Of a stretch of DNA of 64,000 nucleotides, positions 17,792 to 25,377 are shown in pieces. The DNA is from JAWSUT01 sp033549345 (lineage in GTDB: Bacteria; Bacillota; Dethiobacteria; Dethiobacterales; Dethiobacteraceae). The notes beneath the pieces are model-generated. The model saw only the letters and a list, made by a program, of their open reading frames with translations. It was not told the DNA's origin and did not search any database. The translations under genes and the position numbers were made by a program. The number at the start of each line of letters is the position of its first letter. Within the stretch, counting starts at the first letter, position 1. The stretch covers positions 1-64,000 of the forward strand of contig JAWSUT010000003.1 of assembly GCA_033549345.1 (NCBI GenBank), in the 5' to 3' direction.

Positions 17792-19075
17792 GTGAACACG
17801 TATAAGCTGGCTTACGGCCGAACCGGGTATGAGTTCAGTATGGAAGAGGAAAAGATACTGGGCGTTCTCCGGCCCAGGGAACTGCCCTCACCGGTCAGCG
17901 AGGCAGATGTAGTGCGGGCGGCAATGGAAAACCCGATTGGTACACCGCCGCTTGCCGAGATTGTCAGTCCCGGTGAGACGGCCTGTATTGTCGTGGGCGA
18001 TATGACACGGCTTTGGGTTCGCCATCATGTGCTTTTGCCGCTGATTCTCGACGAACTGAACCGCGGCGGCATTCCCGACGAAAATATTACCGTTGTTTCC
18101 GCCACAGGGGCGCACCGGGAACAGTCGGTGGAAGAACATATCCAGATTATCGGGGAAGAAGCATATAAGCGAGTAAAAGTTGTTGACCACAAATGCCAGG
18201 CAGATGATTTGGTGGACTACGGCACCACAGCAAACGGTACGCCGATTCGCATTAACCCGCAGGTCGCCGGTGCAGACCGTGTTATTCTGACCGGCGGTAT
18301 CGTCTATCATTTCCTGGCAGGTTACGGCGGCGGCAAAAAGGCGATTATGCCGGGTGTGGCCGACTATGCCGGCATTATGGCCAACCACAGGCTGGCCCTT
18401 AATCCCGACGGCCCCGGGCTCAATTCCGATGTCTGTGCCGGCCGGCTTGACGGCAACCCCCTGTCGGACGACATGATTCAGGCGACCCGTAAAGTCGGTG
18501 TGGATTTCATCGTCAATACCGTTACCAACGATGAGCATAAAATTGCCCTGGCTGTGGCTGGCGACCTGGTTGCCGCCCATGAAAAGGGCTGTGCGCTGGT
18601 GGATGAATACTTCGGCGTTGCCATCGACAGTCAGGCTGACTTGGTTATTGCCTCCTGCGGCGGTTACCCCAAGGATATTAATTTCTACCAGACATATAAA
18701 ACAACTCACAATATGGTGCCAGCGATAAAAAAAGGTGGTGTGGGTATCCTGCTCTCCGAGTCCTGCGAGGGCATCGGCAATGAGCTGTTTTATACCATCT
18801 GCACGGCACATCCCGACAACGAGGCCCGGGAAGATGCGCTGCGCTGTGATTTTGAAATCGCCAGCTTCATGGGCTACACACAGCTGGTCTGGGCCCAGGA
18901 AAGCCGCTTTATAGCCATAACCGGCCTGCCTGAGGAGCAGGTGCGGGAGATGGGTATGACCCCGGCGAAAACACTCGATGAAGCACTGACAATTGCCAAA
19001 GAATGGCTGGGTGACGAGTATACCGCATACATTATGCCGGAGGGTTCAACGACATTTCCGGTTTTGTCCAAATAG
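17792..19075 (+). CDS. larA: Nickel-dependent lactate racemase (LarA)
   Basis: Interconverts D- and L-lactate using the nickel-pincer nucleotide. 427 residues. The catalytic pattern of LarA is intact: H108 in ATGAHRE, H173 in YHFLAGYGGGKK, K183 as the lysine that carries the cofactor, and H199 in MANHRLA; each is at or within one position of the characterised Lactobacillus enzyme. GTG 17792 follows AAAGGAG. The cofactor makers larB, larC and larE are not in the window, so they must lie elsewhere if this is a racemase. Some LarA homologues act on other 2-hydroxy acids; the lactate gene neighbourhood favours lactate. Confidence 0.9.
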   Translation: MNTYKLAYGRTGYEFSMEEEKILGVLRPRELPSPVSEADVVRAAMENPIGTPPLAEIVSPGETACIVVGDMTRLWVRHHVLLPLILDELNRGGIPDENITVVSATGAHREQSVEEHIQIIGEEAYKRVKVVDHKCQADDLVDYGTTANGTPIRINPQVAGADRVILTGGIVYHFLAGYGGGKKAIMPGVADYAGIMANHRLALNPDGPGLNSDVCAGRLDGNPLSDDMIQATRKVGVDFIVNTVTNDEHKIALAVAGDLVAAHEKGCALVDEYFGVAIDSQADLVIASCGGYPKDINFYQTYKTTHNMVPAIKKGGVGILLSESCEGIGNELFYTICTAHPDNEAREDALRCDFEIASFMGYTQLVWAQESRFIAITGLPEEQVREMGMTPAKTLDEALTIAKEWLGDEYTAYIMPEGSTTFPVLSK

Positions 19076-19092
19076 AGTTCTCTGGAACAACT

Positions 19093-19121
19093 AAGGCCGG
19101 CTCCACAGGAGCCGGCCTTAC
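19093..19121. terminator. Bidirectional hairpin terminator between larA and vanW
   Basis: AAGGCCGGCTCC and GGAGCCGGCCTT pair perfectly over 12 bases across an ACA loop, between two convergent genes. The T tail is weak on both sides. Confidence 0.7.
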
Positions 19122-19131
19122 TATAGTCTTC

Positions 19132-19953
19132 TCAGATATTCTCTTCGGGCAGAAGGGGTTCATACATCATGATGGCATGATTTTCCACAAGGAATTCATC
19201 TGCCACTTCGTTACCGTTTGCATTAAAGCATTTGCGGCGCAGGACATTGTGACGCAGATAGCCGCCCCACCACTCGTGGGTAATGGCATGGTCAGCCTCA
19301 TAGACTCGGTAGGTGTACTGCTGCGGCTCAGCGCAGCGCCAGCAGCCAAAGAGGTGTTCCCCGTCAAGCCAGATTTGCAGCTGGAAGGCGGTGTTAGTCA
19401 TATTTCTGACCTGCAGATCGATATAATTATAAGCCACGGTGGCGCCGCTGCCAAAGGGCTGTGTCCGGTCGCTGTCCGGGAAAACATCATAATTGTGACG
19501 CCAGCGTTCCGTTACAGTAAGAGGGGTGTGAATTGCCAGCCAGTATATCAGATTAGCAAGCTGACAGAGGCCGCCGCCGGTACCGGGGTAAAACGCGCCT
19601 TCGCAGAGGACCATTCCGGGCAGGTAGCCTTTTTTTGCCGTGGGTTTCCCCACAAGGCGCCAAAAGGAGAAGGTTTCACCGGGGCGCAGCAGGACGCCGT
19701 TAAGCCGCCCGGCGGCCAGCCTCAGGTTTGTTGCCTTATTGTGCTGCAGCCACATGTCCACATTGCGCAGCCGCCGGAAAAGCGGTGTACTGTGCTCCAT
19801 GGCCACATACGTTAGCTGTTCTTTTAGCCTGGTGTTTGCAAAACGTCTGCCGGGTAGACGCCAGGCAATATAGCGTTTCCATGTGAAAAAGTTTTTGCCA
19901 AGCAGCCGGCGAAGCTTTGTGCGTTTTTTGGGTGGTGCGGACAATCCCGCCAT
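19132..19953 (-). CDS. VanW family protein
   Basis: 273 residues of the VanW family. Typical family stretches are RLNGVLLRPGETFSFW (about 103-118), GMVLCEGAFYPGTGGGLCQL (about 132-152) and SGATVAYNYIDLQV. No signal peptide or membrane segment is evident, so a cytoplasmic location is likely. Function of VanW is unknown; its name comes from one vancomycin-resistance cluster, but this stand-alone copy has no van genes nearby and should not be read as resistance. The ATG is preceded by AAGGAGACAG. It lies 91 bases downstream of ubiB on the same strand. Confidence 0.88.
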   Translation of the reverse strand: MAGLSAPPKKRTKLRRLLGKNFFTWKRYIAWRLPGRRFANTRLKEQLTYVAMEHSTPLFRRLRNVDMWLQHNKATNLRLAAGRLNGVLLRPGETFSFWRLVGKPTAKKGYLPGMVLCEGAFYPGTGGGLCQLANLIYWLAIHTPLTVTERWRHNYDVFPDSDRTQPFGSGATVAYNYIDLQVRNMTNTAFQLQIWLDGEHLFGCWRCAEPQQYTYRVYEADHAITHEWWGGYLRHNVLRRKCFNANGNEVADEFLVENHAIMMYEPLLPEENI

Positions 19954-20044
19954 AGGCTGTCTCCTTTGCCGAAAACAACATTTGCTAACTATATTTCTGT
20001 CAGCAGGCGGGATTCCCTCGTGGTTTTAAGAAAATTTAAGAATT

Positions 20045-21724
20045 TCAAAGCTTGCCGCTGCGGTAGATGGCCAGAAAGAGCCAGACGGCCATCATACCGG
20101 CAAACACGAAGCCCACCTCAATAATCGGGAGACGCCAGAGCAGGTGTTCTCCGGTAATCGAGGCCACCAGGCCGGCTCCGATAATCAGTCCCGCCATAAT
20201 AATACTGAAAGCGAGCAGGACAATACTGAAGCTGAGACGGTTTGCCAGGCGGTCAAAATGGGTGAAGGTCCTGTCAATGTCGGGGTAATTGAACTGAATG
20301 GGTATACCCTCTGTGTCGACACGGTCAAAAACATCATTTAACCTGCGCGGCAGGGAAAAGATAAAGTCCGATGTCTCGAAAAACTGCTCCGAGGCCGCGT
20401 CTTTTAACGCATCAAGGGAGAAGCGCTCCCGCAGCAGGCGGGATGAGTAGGGACGTAACAGTTCTATCAGCACAAGGTCGCTGTCGAGGTCCTCTATCAC
20501 ACCTTCGAGGGTCATAATCGTTTTGCCGAGTAAAGTAAACTCCGCAGGAATGCGAATGTGGTATTCATAGGCCAGTGCGAACACTTCTGTGACCGCCCGG
20601 CCGAGATTGATTTTACGCAGCGGGGTATCCAGGTATTTATCCATCAGTCGCTCAGCGTCCCGACGCAGTGCTTTGCGTTCGATGCGCCGGGACAGTACAC
20701 CCATAGCCGACAGGGAGCGGACAAGCTGGCGGGGATTATGCCCGATAATACCGAGCAAGAAGAGAATAAACTGGCGTTTTCTGTCGCCGCGCAATCTGCC
20801 CACAATGCCAAAATCCATGAAAATCAGACTGCCGTCCCCGGCAACGGCAAGATTACCGGGATGGGGGTCTGCGTGGAATCGTCCGTGCTGAAAAATCTGA
20901 ATAAACATCAGGTCAACTAATTTGCGGACAATTTCTTCGGGATTATGTCCGGCTTCCCGAAGTTTTTCCGGTTGAACCAGTTTAATCCCGTCAACAAGCT
21001 GCATGGTCAGTACGGCCGGCGTTGTATAGTCCCAGTAGATTTTCGGGATAATCACATCGTCGTGGTTTTCAAAGTTTTTGCGGATTTGTTCAGCATTTTC
21101 CGCCTCGACCAGATAATCCAGTTCGTCATGAACGGAGCGGCGAATCTCCGTAACAATGTCAGCGAATTGATATACACGTCCCCAGGGTGTGCGTTTATCG
21201 GCAATCCTTGCTATTTCCAGAAGAATTTCAAGGTCGATTTGCATCTGTCTGACAATCTTTGGCCTGCGGACTTTAATAACCACGTCTTCCCCGCTGTGAA
21301 GCCGGGCATTGTGTACCTGGCCGATAGAGGCAGCAGCCAGCGGTTTTTCTTCGAATGTTTCAAATACGTCCGAAACGGGTCTGCCAAGTTCTCGCTCCAG
21401 TATGATCTGCACGGCCGAATAAGGGAAGGCAGGCACCCGGTCCTGGAGCCGGGAAAGCTCATCCAGAATATCCCTTGGCAATAAATCAGGGCGGGTGGAA
21501 AGCAGTTGTCCGAACTTGACAAAGGTGGGGCCTAATTCTTCCAGAAGCATCCGGATTCGCTGACCGCGGGTGTATTTCAGCAGCGCCTGGTGAGACTTCC
21601 GCGCACGCCTGACAGAAGGCAGATATTGAGAGAGGCCCAGGTGCGTCAGCAGATGTCCGAATCCATGCCTGACGACACTGTTGGCAATTTCACGGTATCG
21701 TTTAAAATGGCGGTATTTCGGCAA
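20045..21724 (-). CDS. ubiB: ABC1/UbiB-family atypical kinase
   Basis: 559 residues of the ABC1/COQ8/UbiB protein-kinase-like family. Near the N-terminus is LGPTFVKFGQLLSTRPDLLP (about 68-87), the KxGQ motif that replaces a normal P-loop. Then AAASIGQVHNA (the A-rich loop), VVIKVRRP with the kinase lysine, and FHADPHPGNL with the metal-binding IFMDFGIVG. The C-terminus has two membrane helices (about 490-515 and 530-553). In ubiquinone makers it is tied to quinone synthesis; its role in Clostridia is uncertain. The TTG at 21724 is six bases from GGAGGG; the in-frame ATG at 21739 contains that ribosome site and is less likely. Confidence 0.9.
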   Translation of the reverse strand: MPKYRHFKRYREIANSVVRHGFGHLLTHLGLSQYLPSVRRARKSHQALLKYTRGQRIRMLLEELGPTFVKFGQLLSTRPDLLPRDILDELSRLQDRVPAFPYSAVQIILERELGRPVSDVFETFEEKPLAAASIGQVHNARLHSGEDVVIKVRRPKIVRQMQIDLEILLEIARIADKRTPWGRVYQFADIVTEIRRSVHDELDYLVEAENAEQIRKNFENHDDVIIPKIYWDYTTPAVLTMQLVDGIKLVQPEKLREAGHNPEEIVRKLVDLMFIQIFQHGRFHADPHPGNLAVAGDGSLIFMDFGIVGRLRGDRKRQFILFLLGIIGHNPRQLVRSLSAMGVLSRRIERKALRRDAERLMDKYLDTPLRKINLGRAVTEVFALAYEYHIRIPAEFTLLGKTIMTLEGVIEDLDSDLVLIELLRPYSSRLLRERFSLDALKDAASEQFFETSDFIFSLPRRLNDVFDRVDTEGIPIQFNYPDIDRTFTHFDRLANRLSFSIVLLAFSIIMAGLIIGAGLVASITGEHLLWRLPIIEVGFVFAGMMAVWLFLAIYRSGKL

Positions 21725-21881
21725 AAAACATCCCTCCATCCTGTGATTACATTATGCTGGAACGAATTGGCACTGTCAAGAAAGCCGCTTGCGGTGCATA
21801 AAATGATTAATATTTTATTAATAAAAGCCAGAGTTTGATTGAAAGACTACGCTGTATATGTTAAAATTAATACTACCTAAA

Positions 21882-21958
21882 TATTCTGAAAAATATGCTG
21901 AAACATTCTGAATTGTTAAGAATTTCCCTCAAACCGGAAACGGGTCAGATTTTTCTGA
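21882..21958 (+). promoter_or_regulatory. Direct repeats and palindrome before the sigma-54 activator gene
   Basis: Three CTGAA-ending 9-mers (TATTCTGAA at 21882, TATGCTGAA at 21894, CATTCTGAA at 21904) repeat at about one helical turn. A palindrome TCAGA-TTTT-TCTGA follows at 21945-21958, directly before the ribosome site. These look like protein binding sites, possibly for autoregulation. No clear sigma-54 type -24/-12 promoter was seen here. Confidence 0.4.
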
Positions 21959-21998
21959 GAGTGTCTGATTTGTGATAGTTTTAAATTGAGGAGGCCGT

Positions 21999-23870
21999 AT
22001 GATGAGCAAGCTTTGGCAGCGTTTCATCAACGGGGACAAGTCCGTTGGGGAGGTCGACCCACTGATTTACCGCTCATGGAAGCGCTGTGAAGAAAAACAG
22101 GTTGACTTTCGGGGTACGTCGGACGGTGAAATCCTCTCCAGGCCGCTGTTACAGGAACGTAACGAAGCATACGGAGATTTGCTTCAGGCCGGAAAAAATG
22201 TACTGCCGTTTCTTGTCCGTTATCTCAAGGGCAAGAAATATATTGTCCTGCTTTGCGACAAAGAGGGATATATACTGAAATCTTTTGGCAATCAAACGTT
22301 TATGACCAAAGCACAGTCTGTTTATCTCTCACCCGGTGCGAACTGGCGGGAAGATGTAAAGGGAACAAATGCAATCGGCACCGCGCTGGCCGAACAGCAA
22401 CCGGTAAAAGTTCTCGGCTGGGAGCATTATGTCAGGGAAAATCATATTCTCAATTGTTGGGCCGCACCTGTACGCAATGCCCGGGGGGAAATTATCGGTG
22501 TCCTGGATATTTCCGGTGAAGCCTCGTGCGAGGCAGAGCGGTTGGTGGAAATTGTACTGATGGGGGCCCGCATGATTGAGCAGAACCTGCAGGTTATTGA
22601 ACTGGAAAATAACTTTCAGTTTTGTCGTGCAGGCATCAGGATGGCTAGTGAAATGCTCCGAGAAGGATTTGTTACAATCAACAGCCGCGGCGAAATTGTG
22701 GAAATTAATGAGGCGGGTGTCCAACTGCTGGGCAACCGGCGGGAAGATGTGATCGGCCGCAGCGCCGAAGAAGTTTTTCATGCCAAGAAAAGTACGCTGG
22801 TGCAGGCCAATCCCCGTGAGATTCGTGTGGATAAGCCGGGTAACACTGTCCATTCACGTTTTTCCGGGGTTAAAGATGCACAAGGCGGTTTTCTCGGCGC
22901 CGTGGGAGTGCTTCAGCCCTCGGTTCCCTACCAAAATAAAGAAACATTCTGGCTGGGACGGAGTGAACGGACACAAAAACTGTTCCGTCGGGCCGCCAAA
23001 GCGGCCGGCACTCTTTCCACCGTCCTGATCCAGGGGGAAAGCGGCACAGGCAAAGAAGTGGTTGCACGCTACGTACACCAAATGAGCCAGCGGAAAAACG
23101 GGCCGTTTGTGGCACTGAACTGTGCAGCGATTCCGGCGACTTTGATTGAGAGTGAACTGTTCGGGTATGCCGAGGGGTCGTTTACCGGTGCCAAGCGCGG
23201 CGGCCAGCCCGGAAAGTTTGAGCAGGCCCATGACGGCACAATTTTCTTTGATGAAATTGGTGATATGCCTCTGAATGTGCAGGCTTCCCTGCTGCGTGTA
23301 TTGCAGGAAAAAGAGATATACCGAGTCGGCGACAGCAAAACACGTAAAGTCAATGCACGTGTACTGGCAGCTACAAACAAAAACCTGGCAAAACTTGTGG
23401 AGCAGGGTAAGTTCCGGTTGGATCTGTATTACAGGCTTAAAGTGGTTTCACTGGAAATTCCGCCGCTGCGGGAACGTCCCGAAGATATTCTCGATTTAGT
23501 TCCTTATTTTGTCAGTCAGCTCTGCGCCAAGCAGGGGAAACAGCCGCTGGTTGTGCCGGATGCCCTCTACAGCCGGCTGCTCACATATTCGTGGCCGGGT
23601 AATATCCGTGAACTTGAAAACTGCATAGAAAGTATGGTGGCGATGGCAGAAGGTGCCCTGCTACGGGAGGATGATCTGCCTCAGGAGGTTCTCCGTGCTT
23701 CCGTCGGCCAGGGCGTTACAGACGGCTCGCTTTTGGAGCAGCAGACAAAACAGGCCATTTTGCAGGCTCTCACCAAGACAAACGGGAAAATTGCACCGGC
23801 CGCACGGCTGCTCGGCATCGGACGGACAACTCTGTACCGGAAGCTGGAAGAATTAAATATCAGCCTGTAA
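21999..23870 (+). CDS. Sigma-54-dependent transcriptional activator (AcoR-like, GAF-PAS-AAA-Fis)
   Basis: 623 residues. An N-terminal GAF-like sensor resembling AcoR (WREDVKGTNAIGTAL, HYVRENHILNCWAAPV) spans about 60-200. A PAS domain (about 220-310) follows, then an AAA+ domain with Walker A GESGTGKE (about 346-353), the sigma-54 contact loop as GSFTGA (about 392-397; usual form GAFTGA) and Walker B FFDEIGDMP. The C-terminal Fis helix-turn-helix reads APAARLLGIGRTTLYRKL. It opens sigma-54 promoters in response to a small molecule. ATG 21999 follows GAGGAGG. It is divergent from ubiB with no obvious partner operon; a strong terminator follows. Confidence 0.93.
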   Translation: MMSKLWQRFINGDKSVGEVDPLIYRSWKRCEEKQVDFRGTSDGEILSRPLLQERNEAYGDLLQAGKNVLPFLVRYLKGKKYIVLLCDKEGYILKSFGNQTFMTKAQSVYLSPGANWREDVKGTNAIGTALAEQQPVKVLGWEHYVRENHILNCWAAPVRNARGEIIGVLDISGEASCEAERLVEIVLMGARMIEQNLQVIELENNFQFCRAGIRMASEMLREGFVTINSRGEIVEINEAGVQLLGNRREDVIGRSAEEVFHAKKSTLVQANPREIRVDKPGNTVHSRFSGVKDAQGGFLGAVGVLQPSVPYQNKETFWLGRSERTQKLFRRAAKAAGTLSTVLIQGESGTGKEVVARYVHQMSQRKNGPFVALNCAAIPATLIESELFGYAEGSFTGAKRGGQPGKFEQAHDGTIFFDEIGDMPLNVQASLLRVLQEKEIYRVGDSKTRKVNARVLAATNKNLAKLVEQGKFRLDLYYRLKVVSLEIPPLRERPEDILDLVPYFVSQLCAKQGKQPLVVPDALYSRLLTYSWPGNIRELENCIESMVAMAEGALLREDDLPQEVLRASVGQGVTDGSLLEQQTKQAILQALTKTNGKIAPAARLLGIGRTTLYRKLEELNISL

Positions 23871-23886
23871 AGAAAAGTCTACCCAG

Positions 23887-23922
23887 ATAACAATGAAGGT
23901 GTCTCCTTCATTGTTATTTTTA
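23887..23922 (+). terminator. Terminator after the sigma-54 activator
   Basis: ATAACAATGAAG and CTTCATTGTTAT form a perfect 12-bp stem over a seven-base loop, followed directly by TTTTTAT. Confidence 0.85.
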
Positions 23923-23959
23923 TACAAGATGTGGTACTATAATTAACGAGGTGTTGCAG

Positions 23960-24133
23960 ATGGAAAAACATGAATTATTGACGCTAATCCGTGAAAATCT
24001 GGAAGACGGAAAACTTGCCTGTGGCCGGGCATATAAGATTGCGTCGGAACACAATGTTAAACTTTGGGAAATCGGTAAGGTTTGTGATGAAGAAAAAATT
24101 AAAATAAAAGGCTGCCAGCTAGGCTGCTTTTAG
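23960..24133 (+). CDS. Small conserved protein with CQLGCF C-terminus, molybdopterin cluster
   Basis: 57 residues starting at ATG 23960 behind GAGGTG. The N-terminal two thirds look helical and helix-turn-helix-like (GRAYKIASEHNVKLWEIGKVCDE), and the chain ends in KIKGCQLGCF, a paired cysteine tail. I recognise similar small proteins ending in CQLGCF next to molybdopterin genes in other Clostridia, but know of no assigned function. Its stop is ten bases before moeA, so it should be co-transcribed. A role in sensing or handling a metal or sulfur intermediate of cofactor synthesis is speculation. Confidence 0.75.
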   Translation: MEKHELLTLIRENLEDGKLACGRAYKIASEHNVKLWEIGKVCDEEKIKIKGCQLGCF

Positions 24134-24143
24134 GGGACAGACA

Positions 24144-25358
24144 ATGCTTACAGTACTTAGTGTAACAGACGCGAAAGAGAAGATATTATACAGTGTTTCC
24201 AGGCAGACGGCTCCCCGTACGGTCTCCCTGCCTGATGCCCTGGGTCGGGTACTTAGCAGCCCGGTGGCGGCAAAAGGGGATTTACCGCTTTTTGCCCGGT
24301 CCACAATGGACGGCTTTGCCGTCCGGGCAGAGGATACCTTTGGGGCGTCGGAGGCCATGCCGGCGCTTTTTAGCGTAACCGGGGAAGTTATGATGGGACA
24401 GGCTCCACCGGCTGCACTGGCCGCCGGAGAAGCGATGAGAATCTCGACCGGCGGGATGCTCCCTGACGGGTGTGACGCTGTGGTCATGGTGGAGTATACC
24501 GAGATGCTTGGTGCCAATGCACTGGCTGTTCACCGTGCCGTGGCGCCCGGTGAAAACATAATTTCGCGCGGTGAAGATATTGCCGCCGGAGAGAATGCCC
24601 TTGCAGCCGGGCAGGTTCTGCGGCCCCAGGATATCGGGGCCTTGGCGGCGCTGGGTATGACGTCGGTGGATGTTTTCTGTCGGCCGCGTGTGGCTGTTTT
24701 TTCTACGGGAGACGAACTTGTGATGCCGGAGATGGAACCCGGGCCGGGTGAGGTCCGTGATATTAATTCATATTTGCTTGCCGGCCTGGCCCGGCAGTGT
24801 GGTGCCAAAGCAGAGAGACTGGGCATAATTCCCGACAACGCCCAAAAGCTGCTTGACGCACTGCAAAAGACGGCAGATTATGATTGTGTTATTCTGTCCG
24901 GGGGAAGCTCGGCCGGTACACGTGACCACACGGCTTCCTGCATTGGTGCTTTAGGTGAGCCCGGTGTCCTGTTTCACGGCGTCTCTATGCGGCCAGGCAA
25001 ACCGCTGATCTATTGTGTGGTGAACGGTAAACCTTATTTTGGTCTCTCCGGCAATCCCACGTCGGCGATGGTACAGTTTCTCTTATTTGTTCGCCCGCTT
25101 CTGCTGCAGATGGGCGGTGCATCTTTGGATGCTCCTGTCTTCCGGGCCAGAGTAGAGAGGAATCTTTCCTCAGCCAGCGGCCGGGAAGATTATGTCAGGG
25201 CGGTATTATTCGAAAGAGACGGCGAACTGTGGGCCCGTCCCATACTGGGCCAGTCCAACCTGATTTCCACTGTAGTACGCGGAAATGTTCTTTTGCGTAT
25301 TCCGCAAAACAGCGAAGGTGTGGAATCCGGAGAGCTGTTGGAATGTATGCAAATTTAA
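24144..25358 (+). CDS. moeA: Molybdopterin molybdenumtransferase MoeA (copy 1)
   Basis: Inserts molybdate (or tungstate) into adenylylated molybdopterin. 404 residues. MoeA signatures are STMDGFAVRA (about 53-62), the central MoCF-binding domain with GDELV and ILSGGSSAGTRDH, then FGLSGNPTSAMV and a C-terminal beta-barrel domain IV. ATG 24144 follows TAGGGGAC. It is followed 19 bases on by a second, larger MoeA; such pairs often divide labour between Mo and W or between cofactor variants (inference). Confidence 0.94.
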   Translation: MLTVLSVTDAKEKILYSVSRQTAPRTVSLPDALGRVLSSPVAAKGDLPLFARSTMDGFAVRAEDTFGASEAMPALFSVTGEVMMGQAPPAALAAGEAMRISTGGMLPDGCDAVVMVEYTEMLGANALAVHRAVAPGENIISRGEDIAAGENALAAGQVLRPQDIGALAALGMTSVDVFCRPRVAVFSTGDELVMPEMEPGPGEVRDINSYLLAGLARQCGAKAERLGIIPDNAQKLLDALQKTADYDCVILSGGSSAGTRDHTASCIGALGEPGVLFHGVSMRPGKPLIYCVVNGKPYFGLSGNPTSAMVQFLLFVRPLLLQMGGASLDAPVFRARVERNLSSASGREDYVRAVLFERDGELWARPILGQSNLISTVVRGNVLLRIPQNSEGVESGELLECMQI

Positions 25359-25377
25359 GTGCTTGGAGTGAGCTCTT

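Noticed and set aside
19132..19953. Vancomycin resistance determinant
   Set aside because: VanW alone is not a resistance gene and no vanHAX, vanRS or vanY genes are nearby.
20945..21484. A 179-codon plus-strand open frame inside ubiB
   Set aside because: It is fully antisense to the conserved UbiB kinase domain and has no ribosome site or recognisable family.
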